Source: Micromonospora eburnea
GTDB lineage: Bacteria > Actinomycetota > Actinomycetes > Mycobacteriales > Micromonosporaceae
Reading direction: 5' to 3'
Assembly: GCF_900090225.1 (NCBI RefSeq)
Contig: NZ_FMHY01000002.1
Location: forward strand, 2,232,001-2,296,000
DNA length: 64,000 nucleotides
The position numbers and the translations under genes are program-made. Below are positions 26,861 to 34,420 of this stretch, one piece after another (position 1 is the first letter of the stretch; each line of letters starts with the position of its first letter). The notes below the pieces were generated by a model, which made no database searches, was not told where the DNA came from, and worked only from the letters and a program-made list of their open reading frames with translations.

Positions 26861-26875
26861 TGGAAACGGTTTCCA
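26861..26875 (-). promoter_or_regulatory. Perfect 7-1-7 palindrome upstream of the CooC-like gene
   Basis: TGGAAAC-G-GTTTCCA, perfect dyad symmetry, 23-37 bp before the GTG of the CooC-like ATPase. Its geometry (7-1-7, TGxAAAC arm) matches the Zur sites of this window, so it may be another Zur box. A LacI-type operator is the alternative, but those usually have an even centre. Confidence 0.55.
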
Positions 26876-27239
26876 TGAGCGGGAGCGTACGCGATGGGTC
26901 GGGCCTGCCGAGCGGTATCCGGGCGACTCGCCGCAACGATTCGCCACCGGGCAGTTCACCCACTTCTCGATCGTCACTACCTCCGGTGCAACACCTCGCC
27001 GCTGAACCGCCGTATGGTGCGTAGGTCGTCGCGCTGTCCCCGGTCACTTCGACCAGAAACAGCAGATGCCGCACACCGGGAAGTGCCACGGCCGCGTCCA
27101 TGACCGGAGGCCTCCGCAGTCAGGCCGTAGCGGTGCGCGTCCGCCAATGCCTGCGCGTCCGTGCCGCCGGAGCGGTGCCCGGCAAGCAGGAACAGGTAAC
27201 ACTGGACCTGCTCGCCGGGCACGCGAGGTGCCGGGCGGT
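26876..27239. other. Region of uncertain coding content
   Basis: About 360 bp. On the minus strand short, overlapping frames read EQVQCYLFLLAGHRSGG and AVALPGVRHLLFLVEVTGD, which look protein-like but belong to no family I can name and are broken relative to each other. Possibly the remains of a gene once following the SCO5389-like gene. Confidence 0.35.
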
Positions 27240-27632
27240 TTAGCAGCCACGCAGCTCTGGTGACTGGTTGAGCAGTTGTCCCCGGGTGGAGATGAACCTG
27301 CGGTACGTGTCGGAGTCCACAGCGCCCAGCCTGAACGCCGCCACCCGGTGGCAGTTCTGGAACGCCAACTTCACCCCGAAGTGCCGCTCCAGGCTCGCCC
27401 GGATGGCATCGCTGGCCAGTGCGCGCAGCAGCTGCCCGCGCTCCGCCTCGGTGGGCGGTGGCACGACGTTGTCGGCGAATTCGGTGTCAGACGATTCCAG
27501 GTCGGCGACCACACGACTGACGGTGTTCCAGGCGTACGGGAGGGAGTCCCGGACGCAGGCGACGAAGGCATCGTCGTCCACGGGGCCGGTCTCGGCGGCT
27601 TCGAACAGGGCAGGCGGCACGGTGAGAGACAT
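27240..27632 (-). CDS. SCO5389 family protein, function unknown
   Basis: A 130-residue cytoplasmic protein of the actinobacterial SCO5389 family. Diagnostic segments are MSLTVPPALFEAAETGPVDD, FVACVRDSLPYAW, RGQLLRALASDAIRASLERH, FGVKLAFQNCHRVAAF and the end STRGQLLNQSPELRGC. GAGGAGG lies directly before ATG 27632. The family is conserved in spore-forming actinomycetes; no biochemical function is known to me. It marks the left border of the catabolic island. Confidence 0.88.
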   Translation of the reverse strand: MSLTVPPALFEAAETGPVDDDAFVACVRDSLPYAWNTVSRVVADLESSDTEFADNVVPPPTEAERGQLLRALASDAIRASLERHFGVKLAFQNCHRVAAFRLGAVDSDTYRRFISTRGQLLNQSPELRGC

Positions 27633-27814
27633 GGTCCTCCTCAGGGCCTTAATGACCATGATTGCCGTTAGCGTTACGCTCCGAGCACATCACGTCACCA
27701 GGCCCAGGTCAACACTCGACACCTGTCCCGGCCCAGGTGGCCGCTGTTGGTCGTCTTTGCTCGGGCGGGCGCATCGCTAGTGCGGACTGATGCAAGCCGC
27801 TGCCCTGGATTACC

Positions 27815-27846
27815 GCGGCCCGGAGCGCGCATCCGCTCCGGGCCGC
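27815..27846 (-). terminator. Stem-loop terminator after the FAH-family gene
   Basis: Perfect 13-bp stem GCGGCCCGGAGCG / CGCTCCGGGCCGC with a 6-nt loop, 10 bp beyond the FAH stop codon. It would end the gentisate dioxygenase-FAH transcript. Confidence 0.8.
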
Positions 27847-27855
27847 AGTGACGGC

Positions 27856-28710
27856 CTATACGCGGGCGACCACAGGAATCGTGAGCTCCCCGACCTGCGG
27901 AATCGTGAGGATCACGGTGTCGCCGGGCACAATCTGGCCGACGCCCTCGGGCGTTCCCGTCGCGATGATGTCGCCGGGCTGCAGCGTCATCACCTCCGAG
28001 TACACGGCGATGAGCTTCGCCACGCCATAGATAAGGTACGACGTGTTCGACTTTTGCCGCAGTTCGCCGTTGACCGTGAGCCAGAAATCGAGGTGCTCCG
28101 GGTCGGGTACCTCGTCGGCAGTCACGATGAACGGGCCGATGGGGGTGAAGGTGTCCATCGACTTACGGAAGGAGCGGTCCTCCTCGCCGCGCAGGGTGAT
28201 GTCGAGGAGGGGCGTGTAGCCGAAGACGTGGTCCAATGCTTCGGCCTCGGACACGCGCGACGTCGTGCTGCCGATGATCACGCCGAGTTCGGCCTCGTGG
28301 TCGAAGCGGCGGTCCGGCCACGGCAACTCGATCGCGCCGTCGGGGCCGGTGATGGATGTGGAGGCCTTCAGGAAGCCCTTGCGGACCTCGGCGGTGAGGA
28401 TCTCGCGGCCTTGGTAGACACCGCTCTCGCCGCCCATCTCCGCCTGGTGCTTGTGGTAGTTGACCGGGGCGGCCACGATGTTGCGCGGGCGGGGCTGCGG
28501 CGCGCGCAGGGTGACGTCCGCTTGGGGCGTGCCGCCTCCGGTGGCGACGCGCTCGTGCGCGACCGGGCGGGCGGCGTGCCACCTGGTGATGAGTTCGTTC
28601 ATCCGCTCCGGGACGGGCGTGTTCGGGGGGACGAGATCGGTCAGGTCGACGATCGTGCCGTCGATGGCGAGGGCCCCGAGCCGGTCGTCGGCGTAAACGC
28701 AGACACGCAT
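27856..28710 (-). CDS. Fumarylacetoacetate hydrolase family protein (fumaryl- or maleylpyruvate hydrolase)
   Basis: A 284-residue FAH-superfamily enzyme. The C-terminal FAH fold has the metal-binding glutamates in RFDHEAELGVIIG and the conserved GYTPLLDITLRGEEDR, KSMDTFTPIGPFIV and DIIATGTPEGVG. Next to gentisate 1,2-dioxygenase its role is hydrolysis of the ring-cleavage product to pyruvate plus fumarate or maleate. GGGGAA precedes ATG 28710. No maleylpyruvate isomerase gene is seen in the window, so it may act directly on maleylpyruvate or depend on an isomerase elsewhere. Confidence 0.88.
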   Translation of the reverse strand: MRVCVYADDRLGALAIDGTIVDLTDLVPPNTPVPERMNELITRWHAARPVAHERVATGGGTPQADVTLRAPQPRPRNIVAAPVNYHKHQAEMGGESGVYQGREILTAEVRKGFLKASTSITGPDGAIELPWPDRRFDHEAELGVIIGSTTSRVSEAEALDHVFGYTPLLDITLRGEEDRSFRKSMDTFTPIGPFIVTADEVPDPEHLDFWLTVNGELRQKSNTSYLIYGVAKLIAVYSEVMTLQPGDIIATGTPEGVGQIVPGDTVILTIPQVGELTIPVVARV

Positions 28711-29737
28711 CAGGCGTTCCCCGCTCACGCCACAGGCCGAGCGCGGTGATCGCCGGGCGGTCGGTGTAGGAGAACAAGATCGCGTCCTCGCCGGTCGGGT
28801 TGTGGTGGGAGTGCTCGTACCAGAGCGGAATTGCGATCGTGTCACCCGTCGCCCAGTCGATCCGCTTGCCATCGATGATCGAATACCCGCTGCCGCGCAC
28901 GACGTGGTAGACGGCGCTGTGCGTGTGGCGGTGCGCCTTTGTGTCCACGCCTGGGCGGACGAGCTGGAGGTACGCCGATATCGTGGTCATGACCGGCCCA
29001 CCGGTGGTCGGGTTCTTGTACTCGATGATGATGTCGTCGTACGGGTCGCCCTCGCCGTCACGGAGGTGATCGAGGGCCGCGAGCGCGTCGCTGAGCTTGT
29101 AGACCAGGGGTTGCGTCAGCGCGTGCGGTTGCCCCCAGGTTTTGCCCAGCAGGCCGTGGGCGTACGCGGCGGGGAACGGCTTCTCCACGCCCTGGACGTC
29201 GTCGGTCTCTTCGATGATGTACTGGTTCATCCGGCTGATCAGGGGAGAGTCCAGGCCGTCGAGCCAGATCATCGGGCCGTCGCCTTCGTGGCCGTGTTCG
29301 TGCCAGTGCATCGCGGGGGTGAGCAGGAAGTCGCCGACCTCCATCGGGACGCGTTGGCCGTTGACGACCGTGTACGCGCCCTCGCCCTCAATGATGAACC
29401 TGAGGGCGCTCGGCGTGTGCCGGTGCGGCGGGGCGACCTCGCCGGGGAGCACCAGCTGCACGGCCGCCCACAGTGAGTCGGTCGCACCGGTGCGCTGGTC
29501 GGGGCGCGAGCCGGGGTTGCGGAACCCGAGCACACGGCGCAGCGCGTCCTCCAGCGGCACGACCTCGCCGGCCCACATCAGGAGCTTCCTGGTCTGCTCC
29601 CACCGCCAGATGTGCGGCACCAGGTTCGTCCTGGGCTCCGGGCCGATGCCGCCCATGAGCTGCCACAGCGGCGAGTAGTGGTCCTCCCGTAACTGTGAGT
29701 AGAACGGCTCGGTGTCAACGGCAGTGTCGGCAGTCAT
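28710..29737 (-). pseudogene. Gentisate 1,2-dioxygenase, 3' frameshift removes its stop
   Basis: A bicupin Fe(II) dioxygenase that opens the gentisate ring to maleylpyruvate. The first cupin carries HRHTPSALRFIIEGEGAY with the metal histidines and MHWHEHGHEG; the second has HRHTHSAVYHVVRGSGYS and WYEHSHHNP. The N-terminal MTADTAVDTEPFYSQL starts at ATG 29737. The protein ends normally at ITALGLWRE, but a missing base in the last dozen codons removes the expected TGA that would overlap the FAH start (TGATG); the uncorrected frame runs on to 28163 through the FAH gene. Restoring one base gives 342 residues, the usual length. It could still be active with an aberrant tail. Confidence 0.88.
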
Positions 29738-29762
29738 GGTGTTCTCAGTTCCGTCCTGGTCG

Positions 29763-29799
29763 ATTCTGTATTGCAGACTACGCTTCTGGTAGATGGAAT
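29763..29799. promoter_or_regulatory. Tandem IclR-type operators between gentisate dioxygenase and iclR
   Basis: Two dyads centred 20 bp apart: ATTCTG-TATTG-CAGACT (29763-29779) and CTTCTG-GTAGA-TGGAAT (29783-29799). Both have the TTCTG-N5-RGAAT arrangement found again at 38544 and 40613-40649. They lie 26 bp upstream of the dioxygenase ATG and about 100 bp before the IclR gene on the other strand. Confidence 0.6.
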
Positions 29800-29899
29800 A
29801 ATGGACTGTGTGGCGCTGCGAGGCAAGCCCCGGCGTACGGTGGCCATCCAGCGGGGCGTTCCGCCCGTACGCAGGTCGAACACGACGAGGAGCGACGCG

Positions 29900-30697
29900 A
29901 TGCCCGACGCAGTGGACCGCGACGACACCAGGCGCAGCGTCCTGGGTCGCGCGTTCGAGATCCTGGACTGCCTGGCCGGTGGTCACGAGATGACGGTGAC
30001 CGGGATCTGCGCGGACACCGGCCTCCCGCCGGCGACCGTGCATCGGATGCTCGCGGCCCTTGTGGAGTGGGAAGGCGTCGAGCGGGTGGCTCGAGGCCGC
30101 TACCGTCTTGGGCCCCGCATCTGGCGGCTGGGCATCGGAGCCCCGCAACTGCGCCGGTTGCGGGAACTCGCCCAGCCTTACCTCGTGGATCTGCACGTCA
30201 TGACTCGCGGCACGGTGTACCTCGGCATGCGTGACGGGGCCAATGCCGTGTTCGCCGATCGAATCACCCGGGTGAAGCCCACCCCCGGCTCGTCCCGAGC
30301 GACCCGGCGGATGCCGCTGCAGGGCACCGGATGCGGGCGGGTGCTGCTCGCCTACAGCGAAGACGCCTGGGATCAGTTGTGCGAGGAGGCGGCGCAGTCC
30401 GAAACCCTCGCGGCCGCCCTTCCCGGCCTGCGGGACCATCTCGCCCAGATTCGGCGCCAGGGCATCGGCATTTTTCGCAACGACGGCCTGCCCGGGCGCA
30501 CATCGGTGGCTGCTCCCGTCTTCGGAGAGGACGGCGGCATCGTGGCAAGCGTGGCGGTCTCGTTCCCCGACACCCGCATCCCGGAGCCCCGGACGATCGC
30601 ACCGCGGGTGCTCGACACCGCGCGATTCATCAGCGCGGACCTGGCGCGCCAGTCCGGCTCCGCCGTCTTTCCGAGCGTCACCGCAACGCTTCGATGA
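29900..30697 (+). CDS. IclR-family transcriptional regulator
   Basis: A 265-residue IclR regulator: N-terminal winged helix SVLGRAFEILDCLAGGHEMT with recognition helix LPPATVHRMLAALVEWEGVE, then the effector domain ending EPRTIAPRVLDTARFISADL with GTGCGRVLLA and IGIFRNDGLPGRTSVAAPVFGEDG. GAGGAGC precedes ATG 29900; a longer frame to 29771 would run over the operators. Divergent from gentisate dioxygenase, which it probably controls in response to an aromatic acid. Confidence 0.9.
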   Translation: MPDAVDRDDTRRSVLGRAFEILDCLAGGHEMTVTGICADTGLPPATVHRMLAALVEWEGVERVARGRYRLGPRIWRLGIGAPQLRRLRELAQPYLVDLHVMTRGTVYLGMRDGANAVFADRITRVKPTPGSSRATRRMPLQGTGCGRVLLAYSEDAWDQLCEEAAQSETLAAALPGLRDHLAQIRRQGIGIFRNDGLPGRTSVAAPVFGEDGGIVASVAVSFPDTRIPEPRTIAPRVLDTARFISADLARQSGSAVFPSVTATLR

Positions 30698-31589
30698 GCG
30701 ATCTGCGGAACCAGTCGAACTCCGTGGATGGCAGCTCGCGGCGGACGGTGTAGAGCGCCGACTCGCTGATCGGCACGTCGAACGGGAGAGCGAACACCCG
30801 CAGGAGCCCGTTCGACTCGAAGCGTTGCGCCGCGCTCGAGGGCGCGAACGAAAGCAGTTCGGTTCCGGCCAGAACGGCGGGTAACCCGGAGAACGACGGG
30901 ATGACGAGCGCGACCTTGCGGTCGATGCCGAGCTCGCCGATCCGCAGGTCGTAGGACCGGTGTCCGCTCTCGCCGGCCACCCCGACGTGCTGCTCGAACT
31001 CGAATTCGGCGAGCGTGGGGGTGGCGCCGATGCGGGGGTGGTCGGGCGCGCAGACGCCGACGTAGGCCTGGGTGAACAGCGGTTCACGCAGCAGATCGGG
31101 GGCGTCGAGCCGGGTGGCGCAGATTACCGCGTCGGCCTGGCCGGACCGCAGCTCCCGCACCACAGTGGAGAACGTGAGCGCGCCGACGTCGAGCACGACG
31201 TGCGGCGCCTCGGTACGGATGCGGTGCAGGATCCGTGGCAGGAGCCCGGTCACCCCGACGTCGGTCAGGCGAAGCCGGAACGTCCGGGTGGACTCCTCGG
31301 GCCGGAACCTGGACGCGTGGGACATCACCTCGTCCATGGACTCGATGAGCTGCCGCAGCCGGGGGTAGAGGTCCTCGGCGATGGGGGTCGGCTCGAGCCG
31401 GTTCCCGCGCCGCAGGAAGAGCGGATCGTTGAACAGGTTCCGGAGCCGTCGAAGGGTGTAGCTCACCGAGGGCTGACTGATGAACAGGCGCTCGGCCGTG
31501 GCGGTCGCGCTGGCCGTCTCGTAGACCAGGACGAAAACGCGGATCATCCCGATGTCGTAGTCGACCACGGAGCGAACTATAGATGGCAT
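30678..31589 (-). CDS. LysR-family transcriptional regulator
   Basis: A 303-residue LysR activator/repressor: the HTH is FVLVYETASATATAERLFIS then QPSVSYTLRRLRNLF, followed by a substrate-binding domain (TFRLRLTDVGVTGLLPRILH). It ends antisense to the last codons of the IclR gene and is divergent from the benzoylformate decarboxylase gene, its likely target. The ATG at 31589 lies inside a 15-bp palindrome; GTG 31568 (VVDYDIGM) is a plausible alternative start leaving the palindrome as a full upstream operator. Confidence 0.88.
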   Translation of the reverse strand: MPSIVRSVVDYDIGMIRVFVLVYETASATATAERLFISQPSVSYTLRRLRNLFNDPLFLRRGNRLEPTPIAEDLYPRLRQLIESMDEVMSHASRFRPEESTRTFRLRLTDVGVTGLLPRILHRIRTEAPHVVLDVGALTFSTVVRELRSGQADAVICATRLDAPDLLREPLFTQAYVGVCAPDHPRIGATPTLAEFEFEQHVGVAGESGHRSYDLRIGELGIDRKVALVIPSFSGLPAVLAGTELLSFAPSSAAQRFESNGLLRVFALPFDVPISESALYTVRRELPSTEFDWFRRSLIEALR

Positions 31590-31593
31590 CTAT
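31579..31593. promoter_or_regulatory. Perfect palindrome at the LysR start, likely LysR operator
   Basis: ATAGATG-G-CATCTAT, 15 bp with perfect symmetry, containing a T-N11-A arrangement. It overlaps the annotated LysR start codon and is 90 bp upstream of the decarboxylase ATG, a suitable position for LysR activation of mdlC with autorepression. Confidence 0.6.
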
Positions 31594-31682
31594 GTGCCGA
31601 TCCAGTTTTCGTTGTTTGGGCTGAAGTGGGTCGCTCCTTAACCTTGCCGAAACACGTTGCGGCCTGCGTACGAGGGAGATCG

Positions 31683-33260
31683 ATGACGACCATCCGGGAA
31701 GCGGTCTTCGGGCTGCTCCGCCGTCATGGCATGACCACGGTGTTCGGCAACCCGGGGTCGAACGAGCTGCTCTTCCTCAAGGACTTCCCCAGCGAGTTCC
31801 GCTACATCCTCGGCCTCCACGAGGGCGCCGTGATGGCGATGGCCGACGGCTATGCCCAGGCCAGTGGCCAGTCGCCGCTGGTGAGCCTGCACTCGGCTGC
31901 CGGCACGGGCAGCTCGATGGGCGTTTTGCCGAACACGGTCTATGCGAAATCGCCCGTCGTGGTGCTCTCCGGGCAGCAGGTGCGGGACACGGTCGGGCAG
32001 GACGTCATGGTCTCGAGCCAGGAGGCGGCGCTGCTGCCGAGGCCGCTGTCGAAGTGGAGCACGGAGCCGCTCGGCGCCGGAGATGTCCTTCGTTCCCTTG
32101 CCCAGGCCATCCACATCGCTAACCTCGCACCCAAGGGCCCGACACACGTCTCCGTCCCCTACGACGACTGGGAGCGCGAAGCGGGGGAGAACGCCGATTT
32201 CACCGTCGGGCGTGCCGTGGCTGACGCGACCGCCCTCGCGGACCGGCACCTCGACGAGATCACGGCGAGTCTCGACGCCGCGAGCCACCCGGTGCTCGTC
32301 CTCGGCCCGGAGGTCGACGCGACCCACGCCAACGACGACGCCGTGCGGCTCGCCGAGCGTCTCGCCGCTCCGGTCTGGGTTGCGCCGTCGCCGGCCCGCT
32401 GCCCGTTCCCCACGACCCACCCCCTGTTCCAGGGCGTCCTGCCGGCGAACGTCGTCGGCATCGCCCAACTGCTGTCCCGCCACGATGCCGTGCTCGTCGT
32501 CGGTGCGCCGGTGTTCCGGTACCACCATCAGCACCCGGGACGCTATCTGGCCGATGGGTCGCGGCTCATCCACATCTCCAATGACCCGTCGGAGGTGGCC
32601 CGGGCGCCGTTCGGGGACGCCTACCTGGCACCGATCGACGATGCACTGGCCCGTCTCGCCGGGAATGTGCAGGCGCGCGACGCCTCGCCGCCGCCACGAT
32701 CCGAGCGCGCCGCCGGCATCGACCGTGCGAACCGCATGCACCCCGACACGGTGTTCCGGGCGATCTCCGACCTGGCACCCGAGGACGCGATCCACGTGGT
32801 CGAGTCCACGTCGACGGCCGAGTCGTTCTGGTCGAACGTCGCGATGCGCCACCAGGGCTCGTTCTACTCGGCGGCCGCCGGCGGCCTCGGGTTCGGGTTG
32901 CCAGCCGCAGTGGGCGTGCAGCTCGCTCAGCCCGAGCGGCGTGTGGTCGCCGAGATCGGTGACGGATCGGCGAACTTCGGCCTGGTCGGTCTCTGGACGG
33001 CGGCGCGCTACCGGATCCCGGTCACCTTCGTCGTCCTCCGCAACGACACCTACGGTGCGTTGGTCAGCTTCGGTCGGCGACTTTCGGCCACCGGTCTCCC
33101 CGGCTTCGAACTGCCTGACATCGACTTCGTGCAGCTCGCCAACGGCTACGGCGTCGCGGCCGAGTCCGTGTGCACAGAAGCGAGATTGCGTGAGTCGCTC
33201 ACGAAGGCGTTCGCCGGGGACGAGCCGGTGCTCATCGAGGCCCACACCTACTACGAGTAG
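31683..33260 (+). CDS. mdlC: Benzoylformate decarboxylase (ThDP-dependent)
   Basis: A 525-residue ThDP enzyme that decarboxylates benzoylformate (phenylglyoxylate) to benzaldehyde. Counting from ATG 31683, the active-site residues of the Pseudomonas putida enzyme fall at identical numbers: Ser26 in GNPGSNEL, Glu47, His70 in SLHSAAGTG and His281 in VFRYHHQHPG. The cofactor motif is GDGSANFGLVGLW ending in NDTYGAL. GAGGGAGA precedes the start. It is first in an operon with an ABC importer. The natural substrate could be a ring-hydroxylated phenylglyoxylate, given the gentisate genes nearby. The matching aldehyde dehydrogenase is at 50971-52434. Confidence 0.93.
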   Translation: MTTIREAVFGLLRRHGMTTVFGNPGSNELLFLKDFPSEFRYILGLHEGAVMAMADGYAQASGQSPLVSLHSAAGTGSSMGVLPNTVYAKSPVVVLSGQQVRDTVGQDVMVSSQEAALLPRPLSKWSTEPLGAGDVLRSLAQAIHIANLAPKGPTHVSVPYDDWEREAGENADFTVGRAVADATALADRHLDEITASLDAASHPVLVLGPEVDATHANDDAVRLAERLAAPVWVAPSPARCPFPTTHPLFQGVLPANVVGIAQLLSRHDAVLVVGAPVFRYHHQHPGRYLADGSRLIHISNDPSEVARAPFGDAYLAPIDDALARLAGNVQARDASPPPRSERAAGIDRANRMHPDTVFRAISDLAPEDAIHVVESTSTAESFWSNVAMRHQGSFYSAAAGGLGFGLPAAVGVQLAQPERRVVAEIGDGSANFGLVGLWTAARYRIPVTFVVLRNDTYGALVSFGRRLSATGLPGFELPDIDFVQLANGYGVAAESVCTEARLRESLTKAFAGDEPVLIEAHTYYE

Positions 33261-33277
33261 AGAGACGCGCGACCAGC

Positions 33278-34420
33278 ATGAGGATCAAGATAGAGAATCT
33301 CCAGCTGCGCTACGGCCCGTTCACCGCGATCCAGGACATGGATCTGGAGATCGGTGACCGCGAGTCGGTCGTGCTGCTCGGCAAGTCCGGCTGCGGCAAG
33401 ACGAGCACGATGCGGTGCATCGCGGGCCTGGAGGAACCGACAGCGGGACGCATCACCATCGGTGAGACCGTGGTGTTCGATGCCGAGGCCGGCATCAACC
33501 TCCCGCCGAACAAGCGCAATGTCGGCATGGTGTTCCAGTCCTATGCGGTTTGGCCGCATATGACCGTGTTCGAGAACGTCGCCTACTCTCTCAAACTGCA
33601 GAAGCTCGCCAAGGCCGAGATCAGGCAGCGGGTGGCAGAGGCGCTCGCGCTCGTCGGCCTGGAGCGCTTCGCCGATCGTGGGGCGAGCCTGCTGTCCGGA
33701 GGTCAGATGCAGCGCGTCGCGCTCGCCCGCAGCCTGGTCATGCGGCCGGCGGTGCTCCTGCTCGACGAGCCGTTGTCAAATCTGGATGCGCGCCTGCGCG
33801 ACCGACTTCGAGTGGAGCTGCGGGAGATCCAGCTGCGCCTCGGCTTGACCACCGTTTACGTGACCCATGACCAACTCGAGGCGTTCGCGCTCGCCGATCG
33901 CATCGCACTCATGCAGGACGGCGTGATCGTGCAGGTGGACGAGCCGGACGCGATGTACAACACGCCGGCGAGCGCCTCCGTCGCGCATTTTCTCGGGGTC
34001 GCGAACGTGCTCGACGTGACCCACTCCGGCGGGGACGCGTGGTCCCTGACCGGCACCGGGCTGTCGATCACGTCCACCGCGCCGGTGACCGGCGCCGACC
34101 TGGGCGGGCTGAAGGCTTGCGTGCGCAGTGAGGACATCCATCTGGCCGCGGAGAAGCCCGTCGGCTTGAACGTGTACCCGGCGACGGTCCTCGTCTCCAG
34201 CTTCCAGGGAGCCAGCACTCGCTACGCGGTGAGCGTCGGCGGGAAGCTCGAACTGGACGTGCTCTCGTCGGCGCGCGGTGGCAGGCGGTTCGAGGCGGGC
34301 GCGCAGGTGTGGTTGTCCATCGACCCGGCCGCCGTGCAGGTCCTGCCGGAGACGGCCACCGCCCAGGCGAGCCCGGGTACCGCCGACATCGTCGCGCCTC
34401 GGGAACGGGTGCGCTCATGA
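33278..34420 (+). CDS. Fe3+/spermidine-type ABC transporter ATP-binding protein
   Basis: A 380-residue importer ATPase of the PotA/FbpC type: Walker A LLGKSGCGKTS, Q-loop MVFQSYAVWPHM, signature LLSGGQMQRVALARSL, Walker B VLLLDEPLSNLDAR and H-switch YVTHDQLEAFALAD, with a C-terminal TOBE-like domain from about residue 240. It starts 17 bp after mdlC and overlaps the permease gene by four bases. The catabolic context suggests import of the pathway substrate, although the fold family usually carries iron, polyamines or phosphonates. Confidence 0.9.
   Translation: MRIKIENLQLRYGPFTAIQDMDLEIGDRESVVLLGKSGCGKTSTMRCIAGLEEPTAGRITIGETVVFDAEAGINLPPNKRNVGMVFQSYAVWPHMTVFENVAYSLKLQKLAKAEIRQRVAEALALVGLERFADRGASLLSGGQMQRVALARSLVMRPAVLLLDEPLSNLDARLRDRLRVELREIQLRLGLTTVYVTHDQLEAFALADRIALMQDGVIVQVDEPDAMYNTPASASVAHFLGVANVLDVTHSGGDAWSLTGTGLSITSTAPVTGADLGGLKACVRSEDIHLAAEKPVGLNVYPATVLVSSFQGASTRYAVSVGGKLELDVLSSARGGRRFEAGAQVWLSIDPAAVQVLPETATAQASPGTADIVAPRERVRS

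Noticed and set aside
28163..28709. Long C-terminal extension of gentisate dioxygenase
   Set aside because: Arg/Pro-rich and antisense-like composition in an alternative frame of the FAH gene; explained by a one-base frameshift.
30960..31682. N-terminal extension of the benzoylformate decarboxylase frame
   Set aside because: It is antisense to the LysR gene; ATG 31683 gives exact agreement of active-site numbering with the known enzyme.
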